Source: Cytidiella melzeri (taxonomy: Eukaryota > Basidiomycota > Agaricomycetes > Polyporales > Irpicaceae). Taken from it: a DNA stretch of 12,011 nucleotides. Where the stretch lies: the NCBI GenBank assembly GCA_022592445.1, contig JABYQR010000688.1:1-12011 (forward strand). Reading direction: 5' to 3'. Below, piece after piece: positions 6,076 through 12,011 of the stretch; within the stretch, counting starts at the first letter, position 1; every line of letters starts with the position of its first letter. Below the pieces are notes generated by a model. It made no database searches, was not told where the DNA came from, and saw nothing but the letters and a program-made list of their open reading frames with translations. Position numbers and translations under genes: made by a program.

Positions 6076-7137
6076 ATGACAGCCCCAGCAGTAGACCCCG
6101 CCTTGATTGCAGCCATTATAGCTGCAGTTACGCAAGCAATGCCGAGACCGCAAGTCACGGTCAACAATAACAACACCAAGCCCGATAGATACAAGGGCGA
6201 ACATGGCTGCGACTTAGAACAATTCCTGTCGCAATGCGAGGCTTACTGGGTGACCGCTAGTATTGCCGATGAAAAAACCAAGGTCCTGACAGCAATCTAT
6301 CGGTTGTCAGAGAAGGCTGCCCAATGGGCAATACCGGTCACAGATCATATGGCTGACCACAATGGTAACCTGCCGGCCAACCTTGACACATGGGCCAAGT
6401 TTAAAACTGAGCTCAAGAAGTACTTCGGCGATGCAACGCCCGAAGATACTGCTATCCGTGAGTTGGAAAAGCTCTGTGGAGTAGAGAAAAAGGAGAAGAA
6501 TGCGCGTGACGTAGGGACATATGTCACAGACTTCCAATCCTACGTGGGTCGCATCTCCGGATTAAGCAACAAGGACAAGGAGATCCGGTTCATCAAGGGT
6601 CTCCCGGAATACATCTACGGACGGCTCGCAACGGCTGAAGCTCCCCCAGCCAATTACCAAGGATGGATTGACAGGTCTCTGAAAATGGCGGCTGCGTATG
6701 CCCGCATCAGAGAAACAACGGAGAAGAAAATTCCGTCTGTTCCCTCGTCGACCACGTTGAGACCTACTCAGTCCCAGCCCTGGTTTACTCCGGTCCCTCG
6801 CACTTCCAACGGTCCGGTTCCTATGGAGGTTGACGCCTCCAAGATGCAACAAGGACGGCGGTGTTATAACTGCCAGGAACTTACAACGGATCCCAATCAT
6901 ATTGCGCGCACATGTACTAAACCCGCAGTCCCTCGTCCACCTCCTCGTGGACCACGTGTAGCAGCTACCAATGCAGAGGCCTCGACCTCTAAAGCCGAAG
7001 GGAAGAAACCGGAGGCAACCAGAGAGCCAATTCCGTCAGGGGTATCAGAAGTAACCCTAAACGCAATACTTGGAGAGCTGGAAAAGTTGAAGGCGGAGAA
7101 TGCCGACCTCAAGAAGAGACTTGAGGAGGGTTTTTGA
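6076..7137 (+). CDS. gag: Gag (capsid and nucleocapsid) of element B
   Basis: 353 codons from ATG 6076, the first ATG after the transcript start and with A at -3. The protein forms the virus-like particle and binds genomic RNA. An Ala/Ile-rich start (MTAPAVDPALIAAIIAAVTQ) leads into a capsid-like Ty3-type region (KPDRYKGEHGCDLEQFLSQC, then WAKFKTELKKYFGDATPEDT, DVGTYVTDFQSYVGRISGL, IRFIKGLPEYIYGRLA). Next come a Pro-rich linker, PVPMEVDASKMQQGRRCYNC, and a zinc knuckle of spacing CX2CX8HX4C (Cys263, Cys266, His275, Cys280), four residues longer than the usual CX2CX4HX4C. The C-terminus (LGELEKLKAENADLKKRLEE) looks like a coiled coil. It ends at TGA 7135-7137, on top of a -1 slip site. The frame is intact. 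Confidence 0.88.
   Translation: MTAPAVDPALIAAIIAAVTQAMPRPQVTVNNNNTKPDRYKGEHGCDLEQFLSQCEAYWVTASIADEKTKVLTAIYRLSEKAAQWAIPVTDHMADHNGNLPANLDTWAKFKTELKKYFGDATPEDTAIRELEKLCGVEKKEKNARDVGTYVTDFQSYVGRISGLSNKDKEIRFIKGLPEYIYGRLATAEAPPANYQGWIDRSLKMAAAYARIRETTEKKIPSVPSSTTLRPTQSQPWFTPVPRTSNGPVPMEVDASKMQQGRRCYNCQELTTDPNHIARTCTKPAVPRPPPRGPRVAATNAEASTSKAEGKKPEATREPIPSGVSEVTLNAILGELEKLKAENADLKKRLEEGF
7128..7134 (+). promoter_or_regulatory. -1 ribosomal frameshift heptamer GGGTTTT at the Gag stop
   Basis: In the Gag frame the sequence reads GAG GGT TTT TGA, so G GGT TTT fits the X XXY YYZ rule for -1 slippage and abuts the stop codon. After slipping, translation continues TTG ATT CGG GCC GTG into the protease frame, which has no ATG of its own near its start and overlaps Gag. 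A downstream pseudoknot was not assessed. Expression of Pol by -1 frameshifting is known for several Ty3/gypsy elements. Confidence 0.75.
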
Positions 7138-7616
7138 TTCGGGCCGTGATTCGAGCTGCGCAAGCACGCGTCCCGCGTATACCATGTAACAATAGATTTT
7201 CCGTACTCGCGTCTGATGTATTAGAGACTGGTTCTGAATCAGAACATTTTCACGTACCCATCACAGTTTCAGGAGTGCGGAGATCTAAAGAAGTCGCAGC
7301 AATGATTGATAGTGGAGCCTCAACACTATTCATTCATAAACGGTTTGTTCGAGAGCATCGTATCAGAACCCGGAAGTTGAAACAACCCATTCCGGTGTAC
7401 AACATAGACAGAACCCCAAATCAAGACGGGGCTATTGATGAAGTCGCAATTCTCAATATGAGAATAGGGGACCACGAGGAAAGGACTATCTTCACGGTTA
7501 CCGACATCGGGCCGGAAGATGTAATCATAGGAATTGATTGATTGAGGTACCACAACCCCACCATTGATTGGTATGAAGGCATCATCAGGATGGACGGATG
7601 TCCTGATGCGTGTAAA
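7134..7616 (+). pseudogene. Aspartic protease of element B (start of Pol)
   Basis: The -1 frame gives RIPCNNRFSVLASDVLETG, HFHVPITVSGVRRSKEVAAM, then the catalytic IDSGASTLFIHKRFV, and ERTIFTVTDIGPEDVIIGID. This is the retropepsin-type enzyme that cuts Gag and Gag-Pol. The frame hits TGA at 7539-7541 and resumes as LRYHNPTIDWYEGIIRM. Retropepsins of this group have Trp there (GIDWL), so TGG to TGA is the likely change. No ATG starts it, and the frameshift explains its expression. Confidence 0.85.
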
Positions 7617-7924
7617 CCAGAGAACGGGTTGAGGAAGCGAAGGAGGTTGCAGCTAAGAGAACAGCTGAGCCTAAACGAAAGAAGAGAACTCCGGGATTAC
7701 GGAAAGTTATGGAACAACTCCGTACTTGCCGGTAGATACGGAGGATGCCGAAGAAGACATTGAGGAAACCACGGAAGGTTCAGGAAGTTTGGATGGGCCG
7801 AATCGCCGAAGTTACAGGTACAGGCCACTACTCAGCTCGGTGGAAAAGGAACTCCCCGACGCATTGTACGCACACGTCCGACACCTATGGTACAGGAAGG
7901 CAACGCCTGTTCACTCTAGCGGGA
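7617..7924 (+). pseudogene. Protease-RT linker of element B, several frame breaks
   Basis: Plausible coding pieces sit in different frames: RVEEAKEVAAKRTAEPKRKK (about 7623-7725), then acidic LPVDTEDAEEDIEETTE (about 7720-7775), then WAESPKLQVQATTQLGGKG followed by TPRRIVRTRPTPMVQEGNAC (about 7790-7912), then LAGYTYSSELAEVENRVKPV. Each junction needs a small indel, so at least three occurred in 300 bp. The linker is basic then acidic and has no recognisable fold. The exact break points are uncertain. Confidence 0.5.
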
Positions 7925-8789
7925 TACACATACTCTAGTGAACTAGCTGAGGTTGAGAACCGGGTTAAACCAGTCAAAACCTTTGAGGAGATGGTACCTG
8001 AACAATATCGTCAACATGCTCACATTTTCTCTGAAACGGAATCTCAACGACTTCCAGAACACAAGTCGTACGACCATGCAATTGAGTTAGTTCCGGAAGC
8101 AAAAGGATTCCATGCAAAGGTTTACCCGCTGTCACACCCTGAGCAAGAAGAGCTTGATAAGTTTATCCGAGAGAACCTAGAGAAAGGGTACATTCGACCG
8201 TCGAAATCCCCAATGGCGTCACCCTTCTTCTTTGTCAAGAAAAAGGATGGAAAGTTACGCCCAGTGCAGGATTACCAGAAGTTGAACGAAGTCACTATCA
8301 AAAACAGGTATCCACTGCCGTTGATCTCCGAACTCATGGATAGATTGCGCGGTGCTAAGTTCTTCACTAAGCTGGACGTCAGATGGGGGTACAATAATGT
8401 CCGCATCAAGGAAGGCAATGAACACAAAGCTGCATTTGTCACCAACCGAGGACTGTTTGAACCTACGGTCATGTTCTTTGGTCTTACCAATTCCCCGGCC
8501 ACATTCCAGAACATGATGAATGACATCTTTGCTGATCTTATTGCTGAAGGCAAGGTCACCGTCTACCTAGATGATATCCTCATCTATTCCAAGGAGATCT
8601 CCGAGCACCGCGAGGTGGTACATGAAGTTCTGAGACGGCTCAGACAACATGATCTGTTTCTTAAACCGGAGAAATGCGAATTTGAGCGTTCAGAGACAGA
8701 ATATCTTGGTGTTATCATTGGTCACAATCAGTTACGCATGGACCCTGTCAAAGTAAAGGCAGTGGCTGAGTGGCCTGTACCACAGAATG
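7925..8789 (+). pseudogene. Reverse transcriptase of element B
   Basis: The RT runs in one frame: ELVPEAKGFHAKVYPLSHPE, KGYIRPSKSPMASPFFFVKK, KDGKLRPVQDYQKLNEVTIK, then motif A FTKLDVRWGYNNVRIK with its Asp, FGLTNSPATFQNMMNDIFAD, and VYLDDILIYSK (YLDD 8564-8575), then KAVAEWPVPQNV. All catalytic aspartates are present. The frame is lost shortly after 8780, where homology moves to another frame ([16 protein letters not shown] from about 8810), so at least one small indel lies between. The enzyme copies element RNA to cDNA in the particle. Confidence 0.92.
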
Positions 8790-9406
8790 TCTCCATATCC
8801 GCCGTTCCGTGGGTTTGCAAACTTCTACCGGAGATTCATCAAAGACTTCGGAAAGATATGTAAGCCCTTAGACCGTCTCACGGGCAAGGTTCCTTGGAAA
8901 TGGGGCCCTGAAGAACAGTCGGTGTTTGATGAACTCCGCCGACGATTTGTGGAAGCGCCGGTTTGGCAATGTGGAGTTTTGATAGACCCACACATTTGGA
9001 AACGGATGCATCTGGGTATGCAATGGGAGGGGTATTGGAACAACAAGCCAAGACGGCACGTGGCATCCAGTAGCCATCGGTCTGAAGGCATGACTGAGAC
9101 TGAACAAACTATGAGATCTACGACCAAGAACTCATGGCAATTGTACGAGCCCTTGAAGACTGGCGTCATTACTTGGAAGGGCTACCAGAGAAATTCCCTA
9201 TCTTCTCTGACCACAAGAACCTCGAGTACTGGAAGACAGCTCGTAACTTGACACACCGTCAAGCACGTTGGTCGTTGTTCCTCTCACGTTTTAACTTTGA
9301 AATCATTCCAAAGCCCGGAAAATCAATGGGAAAGTCGGATTCTATGTCCAGGCTAGGCCAACACGAGGTCAAGGACGAAGAAGATAACCTATCACGAATA
9401 GTCTAG
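8790..9406 (+). pseudogene. RNase H of element B, frameshifted
   Basis: Homology runs through [20 protein letters not shown] and ELRRRFVEAPVWQ. It then shifts frame to the catalytic LETDASGYAMGGVLEQQAKT (about 9000), again to RSEGMTETEQ, and again to NYEIYDQELMAIVRALEDW (about 9110), ending FPIFSDHKNLEYWKTARNL and SMSRLGQHEVKDEEDN. The catalytic Asp of TDAS is kept. At least three single-base-scale indels occur. One is a probable loss of an A in the CAAAC run near 9107. A TAG closes the frame at 9404-9406. Confidence 0.85.
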
Positions 9407-9860
9407 GACCAGAAGTCTTCCAGCTGCTGCTTCTCAACGGGGGCAAGCTAGTGTACAACCAGACAGAGACCTGTTAAAACGTATCCGTTAATGTTCTCTG
9501 CGAGAGACCGAGTGGCAGAAGCACTTGCCAAAGTCAAGAAACTCGGACCTCGTCTTCTTAGCCGGGGACTCGAAGAGTGGAACGTGGAGAACGGACTGTT
9601 ATTGTTCCGGGGAAAAGTTTATGTCCCTAAAGATGACGAAATCCGAAAGGAACTGGTTCGGAGACATCATGACTTACCTGCCGCCGGACATCCAGGCAGG
9701 TACAAGACACTGGAACTGCTATCTCGGAACTACTGGTGGCCCAGCATGACACGCTTTGTCAATGACTATGTAGACACATGTGACACCTGTCAAAGAACGA
9801 AGACATACCCCGCTCCACCACGCGGTCCACTCAATCCGCTAGAACCGCCCAATGCTCCAT
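9407..9860 (+). pseudogene. Integrase zinc-binding domain of element B
   Basis: After a degraded join (QPDRDLLKRIR, then a TAA, then FSARDRVAEALAKVKKLG in another frame) the frame gives LLFRGKVYVPKDDEIRKELV, the HHCC finger (RRHHDLPAAGHPGRYKTLEL, then WWPSMTRFVNDYVDTCDTCQ) and PRGPLNPLEPPNAPWER. This N-terminal domain binds zinc and helps the integrase multimerise on the cDNA ends. The frame shifts at about 9868. Confidence 0.85.
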
Positions 9861-10747
9861 GGGAAAGGTACCACAGACTTTATTGTCAAGCTGCCGCCAT
9901 GTAAAGGATACGATTCCATCACGGTTGCAGTTGATCGAACAACCGCGCAGGTGCACTGTTACCCATCACGGAAAGCATGAAAACCCCGAACACGTGCAGG
10001 ATTATATTGCAAACGTGTTTGACTCCATGGTGTACCTCGACAGATGATCTCAGACGCGGATCAGTGTTCGCGTCCAAGTTCCTTCGTGCTATCTACAATG
10101 CACTCAGAGTAAAGTCGTCCATGTCCACCGCGTATCACCCTCAGACAGACGGCAAAACAGAACGTATGAACCAAGAGATAGAACAGTATCTCCGAGTGTT
10201 CTGCTCCTTCAGACAGGATGACTGGGTAGATTGGTTACTGATTGCGGAGTTTGCGCTTAATAGCCGAGTACACTCGTCCACCGGGAAGGCTCCCTTCGAA
10301 CTGATCTATGGGTATCTACCAGAATTCCAGGTGCCTTTGAACCCAGTGTCCAATGTTCCCGCAGCAGATGATTGTCTTCGAGCATTACGAGAAGCCCAAG
10401 AAGATGCTAAAGCTGCGCTACAACTTACGGCAGAACGCATGAAACAGTTCTACGATCATGGAGTTGCAAAAGCTCCGCAGCTTAAAGTTGGTGACAAAGT
10501 TTACGTGGAACGTGAAAAACATCCAAAGGAACAGCCGGTGGCAAAGCTAGCACCAAAACGAGATGGTCCCTATGAGATCTTAGAAAAGATTGGGGATTTG
10601 AATTACCGGGTTAAACTTACCATTCGGGACAAGCGTCACCCGGTGTTCCATGTGGATAGGTTGCGACCAGCCAAGACGGCAAGTTTGGTCCCTAACCGGG
10701 AATTTCCTGAACCTGAGCCGATTGTGGTAGACGAAGAAGAGGAGTAC
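9861..10747 (+). pseudogene. Integrase core and C-terminus of element B, cut by element D
   Basis: The DDE core is spread over three frames: GTTDFIVKLPPCKGYDSITV (first Asp 9876-9878), then VPRQMISDAD (second Asp 10053-10055), then STAYHPQTDGKTERMNQEIE (Glu 10160-10162). Allowing for one deleted base near 10056, the last two are 35 residues apart, the DD35E spacing. A TGA lies near 9979, where the frame also shifts. From 10066 the frame is intact: VFCSFRQDDWVDWLLIAEFA, APFELIYGYLPEFQ, a GPY/F-like module (KRDGPYEILEKIGDLNYRVK, HPVFHVDRLRPAK) and acidic PEPIVVDEEEEY. Element D's LTR begins at 10748, so the chromodomain is missing here and should resume beyond D. Confidence 0.9.
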
Positions 10748-10950
10748 TGACATGGATAGTCCAACAGAGACCGGATTTTTCCAATAATGTCACTAGTTTA
10801 CAGCCTTAGGCGCCTATCTAGAGCGCTTATTTTCCGGCTAGGAGTGTTACCGGACCTAACCCTAACCCGGGTCACGTGACATCCTGCCTTATTTATCAAT
10901 AGTCCAGACCCAAACCCTAGACTCAATCTGGAGCGGTTCCAGATCAACCT

Positions 10951-11140
10951 AGGCTATTGTTCTATTGTTCAACTTCCATTGATAGGGATTCCCCAGGGAT
11001 TCCCCCAGTCCTTATTGTCCTATTGTCTTCCGTCTATTGTCTTTTGTCTATTGTTAGGGATTCCCCCAGTTCCTATTGTTCTATTGTTCCAGTTTCTATT
11101 GTTCTATTGTCTTATTGTTCTAGCTCTATTGTTCTACGTA
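10951..11140 (+). repeat. TCTATTGT-rich tract in U3 of element D
   Basis: Imperfect 8-bp TCTATTGT-type repeats are interspersed with C-rich pieces (GGGATTCCCCCAG). The tract is longer than in the solo LTR, consistent with slippage or recombination within it. No protein is encoded; frames through it are low-complexity. Confidence 0.6.
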
Positions 11141-11250
11141 CCCTGGTCTTTGACAGCTACCCTGGTCCCTTATTGTTCTATTGTTACTCCAGCCCCACAG
11201 TTACTCCAGTCCCTAGTGTGGGAACTTGTGCACAGACCACCCAGCCACAG

Positions 11251-11258
11251 TATATATA
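11251..11258 (+). promoter_or_regulatory. TATA box of element D LTR
   Basis: TATATATA lies 34 bp upstream of ATCTTGACCT (11285), the inferred transcript start. The same spacing occurs in the solo LTR (1214 to 1248), and it is 35 bp in element B. Confidence 0.7.
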
Positions 11259-11284
11259 GTAGACCTTACCCTCCCTAGCTCTGC

Positions 11285-11294
11285 ATCTTGACCT
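11285..11294 (+). other. Inferred transcript 5' end and self-primer of element D
   Basis: ATCTTGACCT is the exact reverse complement of AGGTCAAGAT at 11519-11528 and sits at the TATA-predicted start. The sequence differs from element B's primer, but its pairing partner differs in step, which is strong comparative support for base pairing. Confidence 0.75.
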
Positions 11295-11315
11295 CTCTGT
11301 CATTTGCACTGCTAG

Positions 11316-11375
11316 GTGAGTTACTGCATGTAACTTAGTATGATACCTTATTAACTCTGTCATTTGCACTGCTAG
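11316..11375 (+). other. Intron-like GT...AG segment in R of element D, absent from the solo LTR
   Basis: This 60-nt segment begins GTGAGT, contains TTATTAAC as a branch-like site and ends CTGCTAG. Its last 21 nt (11355-11375) repeat exactly the 21 nt before it (11295-11315), the sequence running from CTCTGTCATT to CACTGCTAG. The solo LTR reads straight across (GCTAG then TATCCGG) with the segment missing. Its two ATGs (11328-11330, 11340-11342) are the only ATGs between the inferred transcript start and the window end. Splicing is inferred; deletion between the direct repeats would leave the same product. Confidence 0.6.
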
Positions 11376-11518
11376 TATCCGGCCTCTGTGCCTGCTTGCC
11401 TGCTCATCATCGACTCTGACCTTGTTGTCGTCGTTGGAGATCCCTTTCCTCTTCCACCATCATCCATTCCACCCTTGTTTAGGGTTTAGCAGCATAACAG
11501 CAGTTGCTCCGCGACATT

Positions 11519-11528
11519 AGGTCAAGAT
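11519..11528 (+). other. Self-complementary primer binding site of element D
   Basis: AGGTCAAGAT lies 2 nt after the LTR end and pairs perfectly with the inferred first 10 nt of the transcript. Elements B and D share the TTAGGT context at this point and differ in the rest of the pairing sequence. Confidence 0.75.
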
Positions 11529-11585
11529 ACCACACAGCTACCGGCACGACTGCCCTTAGCTTGGATCAAGCCTTCCTGTCCCCCC

Positions 11586-11609
11586 AGTTTTAAAAAGTTT
11601 ATTCCCCCC
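11586..11609 (+). other. Leader motif of element D shared with B
   Basis: This is the partner of 4934-4957, with 23 of 24 positions identical: AGTTTTAAAAAGTTTA, one differing base, then TCCCCCC. In D it is also preceded by a C run, so C tracts flank the A/T core. Confidence 0.6.
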
Positions 11610-11688
11610 TACGTTTGAGAGTAAGCCATCGCCGTCCGTCTTGACGTGCTTGATCGCTGACTCGTTCACTTTCCGTGGTTGATTCTTA

Positions 11689-12011
11689 GTGCCGAAAGAA
11701 TCCCACTCCCGTTTCACCGCTCGCCCAGATCCTTTGCATAAGGATCTGAATCAAGCGCGTCGAGAAGTCCAGATCCACCGTGCCCTACCTCAGGCCGTGT
11801 TTGATCAACTTGACGCAGAGCACGCACGTGGCAAGAGTCACAAATACACGGAGAAGGAACTTAAGGCTATTGCCTCCTACGTCGGTCGCCGTAAACCTAA
11901 GGGTCCCGCCCTTACCCACAGATTCCCTACAGCAGAGGAGTTTGAAAAACTCCGCGCTGAGTCCAAAGAGTTTGCTGCCCGTACCGCACGCGAACGAGCC
12001 CAGGCTTTAGC
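11689..12011 (+). CDS. ORF1 of element D, 5' part (runs off the window)
   Basis: The frame is open from TTC just after a TGA at 11680-11682 to the window end. From GTG 11689 it reads VPKESHSRFTARPDPLHKDL, SHKYTEKELKAIASYVGRRK, FPTAEEFEKLRAESKEFAAR and TARERAQALA. It is homologous to ORF1 of element B, with the YTEKELKAIASYV block best conserved, and is likewise rich in Lys, Arg and Glu with no Met. The function is unknown. CTGAC followed by a pyrimidine-rich stretch and CTTAG just upstream could be a 3' splice site, so GTG initiation and splicing are both open. No stop is seen. Confidence 0.6.
   Translation, partial: MPKESHSRFTARPDPLHKDLNQARREVQIHRALPQAVFDQLDAEHARGKSHKYTEKELKAIASYVGRRKPKGPALTHRFPTAEEFEKLRAESKEFAARTARERAQAL

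Larger units (their letters stand above)
4382..10747 (+). mobile_element. Element B: Ty3/gypsy chromovirus, interrupted by element D
   Basis: The order is LTR, self-complementary primer site, ORF1, Gag with zinc knuckle, -1 frameshift site, protease, RT, RNase H and integrase. It is inserted in element C's RNase H. AGCGG at 4377-4381 should be one copy of the target duplication, with the other beyond the window. The element stops abruptly at 10747, inside the acidic stretch before the chromodomain, because element D is inserted there. Pol has one clear stop and about nine frame changes, so this copy cannot make Pol. Confidence 0.92.
10748..11516 (+). repeat. 5' LTR of element D (769 bp)
   Basis: It runs from TGACATGG to CCGCGACA and matches the solo LTR at 746-1421 along its whole length, apart from a 60-bp GT...AG segment and variation in the TCTATTGT tract (about 10951-11140). 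U3 carries the palindromes TAGGCGCCTA (10807-10816) and GTCACGTGAC (10871-10880). The U3 stretch CCTAACCCTAACCC at about 10855 reads CATAACCATAACCC in the solo copy. Confidence 0.95.
10748..12011 (+). mobile_element. Element D: 5' end of a Ty3/gypsy element of another family
   Basis: A complete LTR is followed by a self-complementary primer site, the shared leader motif and the start of an ORF1 homologous to that of element B. The window ends inside ORF1. AGTAC at 10743-10747 should be one copy of the target duplication. It is a separate element and not element B's 3' LTR: its LTR does not resemble 4382-4871, and it interrupts B's coding sequence before the chromodomain. Confidence 0.9.

Noticed and set aside
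10855..10870. Telomere-like CCTAACCCTAACCC in element D's LTR
   Set aside because: Only two units occur, and the solo LTR has CATAACCATAACCC at the same place, so it is LTR variation and not a telomere remnant.
10748..11516. Reading this LTR as element B's own 3' LTR
   Set aside because: It does not resemble the 4382-4871 LTR, it cuts B's Pol before the chromodomain, and it is followed by its own primer site, leader motif and ORF1.
1..12011. An envelope-like gene, defence system, CRISPR array or host gene
   Set aside because: Every coding stretch is explained by Ty3/gypsy proteins or ORF1, and no spaced repeats or other protein families were seen.

Overview
The window is a nest of Ty3/gypsy LTR retrotransposons of the chromodomain-bearing (chromovirus) type. 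I see no host gene, tRNA, rRNA or CRISPR array. The Pol motifs, the compact GT-AG intron-like segments and the nesting point to repeat-rich heterochromatin of a filamentous fungus, probably a mushroom-forming basidiomycete. The host is inference, because nothing here is a host gene.

Layout: (1) 1-3852, minus strand, element A: the 3' part of an old element (RT, RNase H, integrase, chromodomain, polypurine tract, first 25 bp of the 3' LTR). (2) 746-1421, a solo LTR of family D inside A's integrase C-terminus, with a perfect 5-bp target duplication TGGAC. (3) 3853-4381, plus strand, element C: a fragment of RT and RNase H butted head-on against A. (4) 4382-10747, plus strand, element B: 5' LTR, self-priming site, an unrecognised first frame (ORF1), Gag, a -1 frameshift site, then protease, RT, RNase H and integrase. 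It is inserted in C's RNase H. (5) 10748 to the end, plus strand, element D: complete 5' LTR, self-priming site and start of ORF1. It is inserted in B's chromodomain. B's 3' end and 3' LTR should lie beyond D, outside the window.

The best material is the 5' machinery shared by B and D, whose LTRs look unrelated. In both, the putative first 10-11 nt of the transcript (34-35 nt downstream of the TATA box) are an exact reverse complement of a block starting 2 nt after the LTR. That is the arrangement known for Tf1-type self-priming. In both, a 55-60 nt GT...AG segment lies just downstream in the LTR, and its last 12-21 nt repeat the sequence just before its 5' splice site. The solo LTR lacks exactly this segment. 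In B, the 1,425 nt from the inferred transcription start to the Gag ATG at 6076 contain no ATG in any frame, while the reverse triplet CAT occurs about 24 times. In D, the only ATGs between the inferred start and the window end are two inside the intron-like segment. Yet both leaders carry a homologous protein frame with no methionine. This suggests a non-AUG-initiated ORF1, or an N-terminally extended Gag, plus scanning to the Gag AUG.

Decay differs between elements. A keeps one Pol frame without an indel but has six stops, each reachable by one C-to-T change, and Asp-to-Asn changes at catalytic sites of RT and RNase H. B is broken mainly by small indels.
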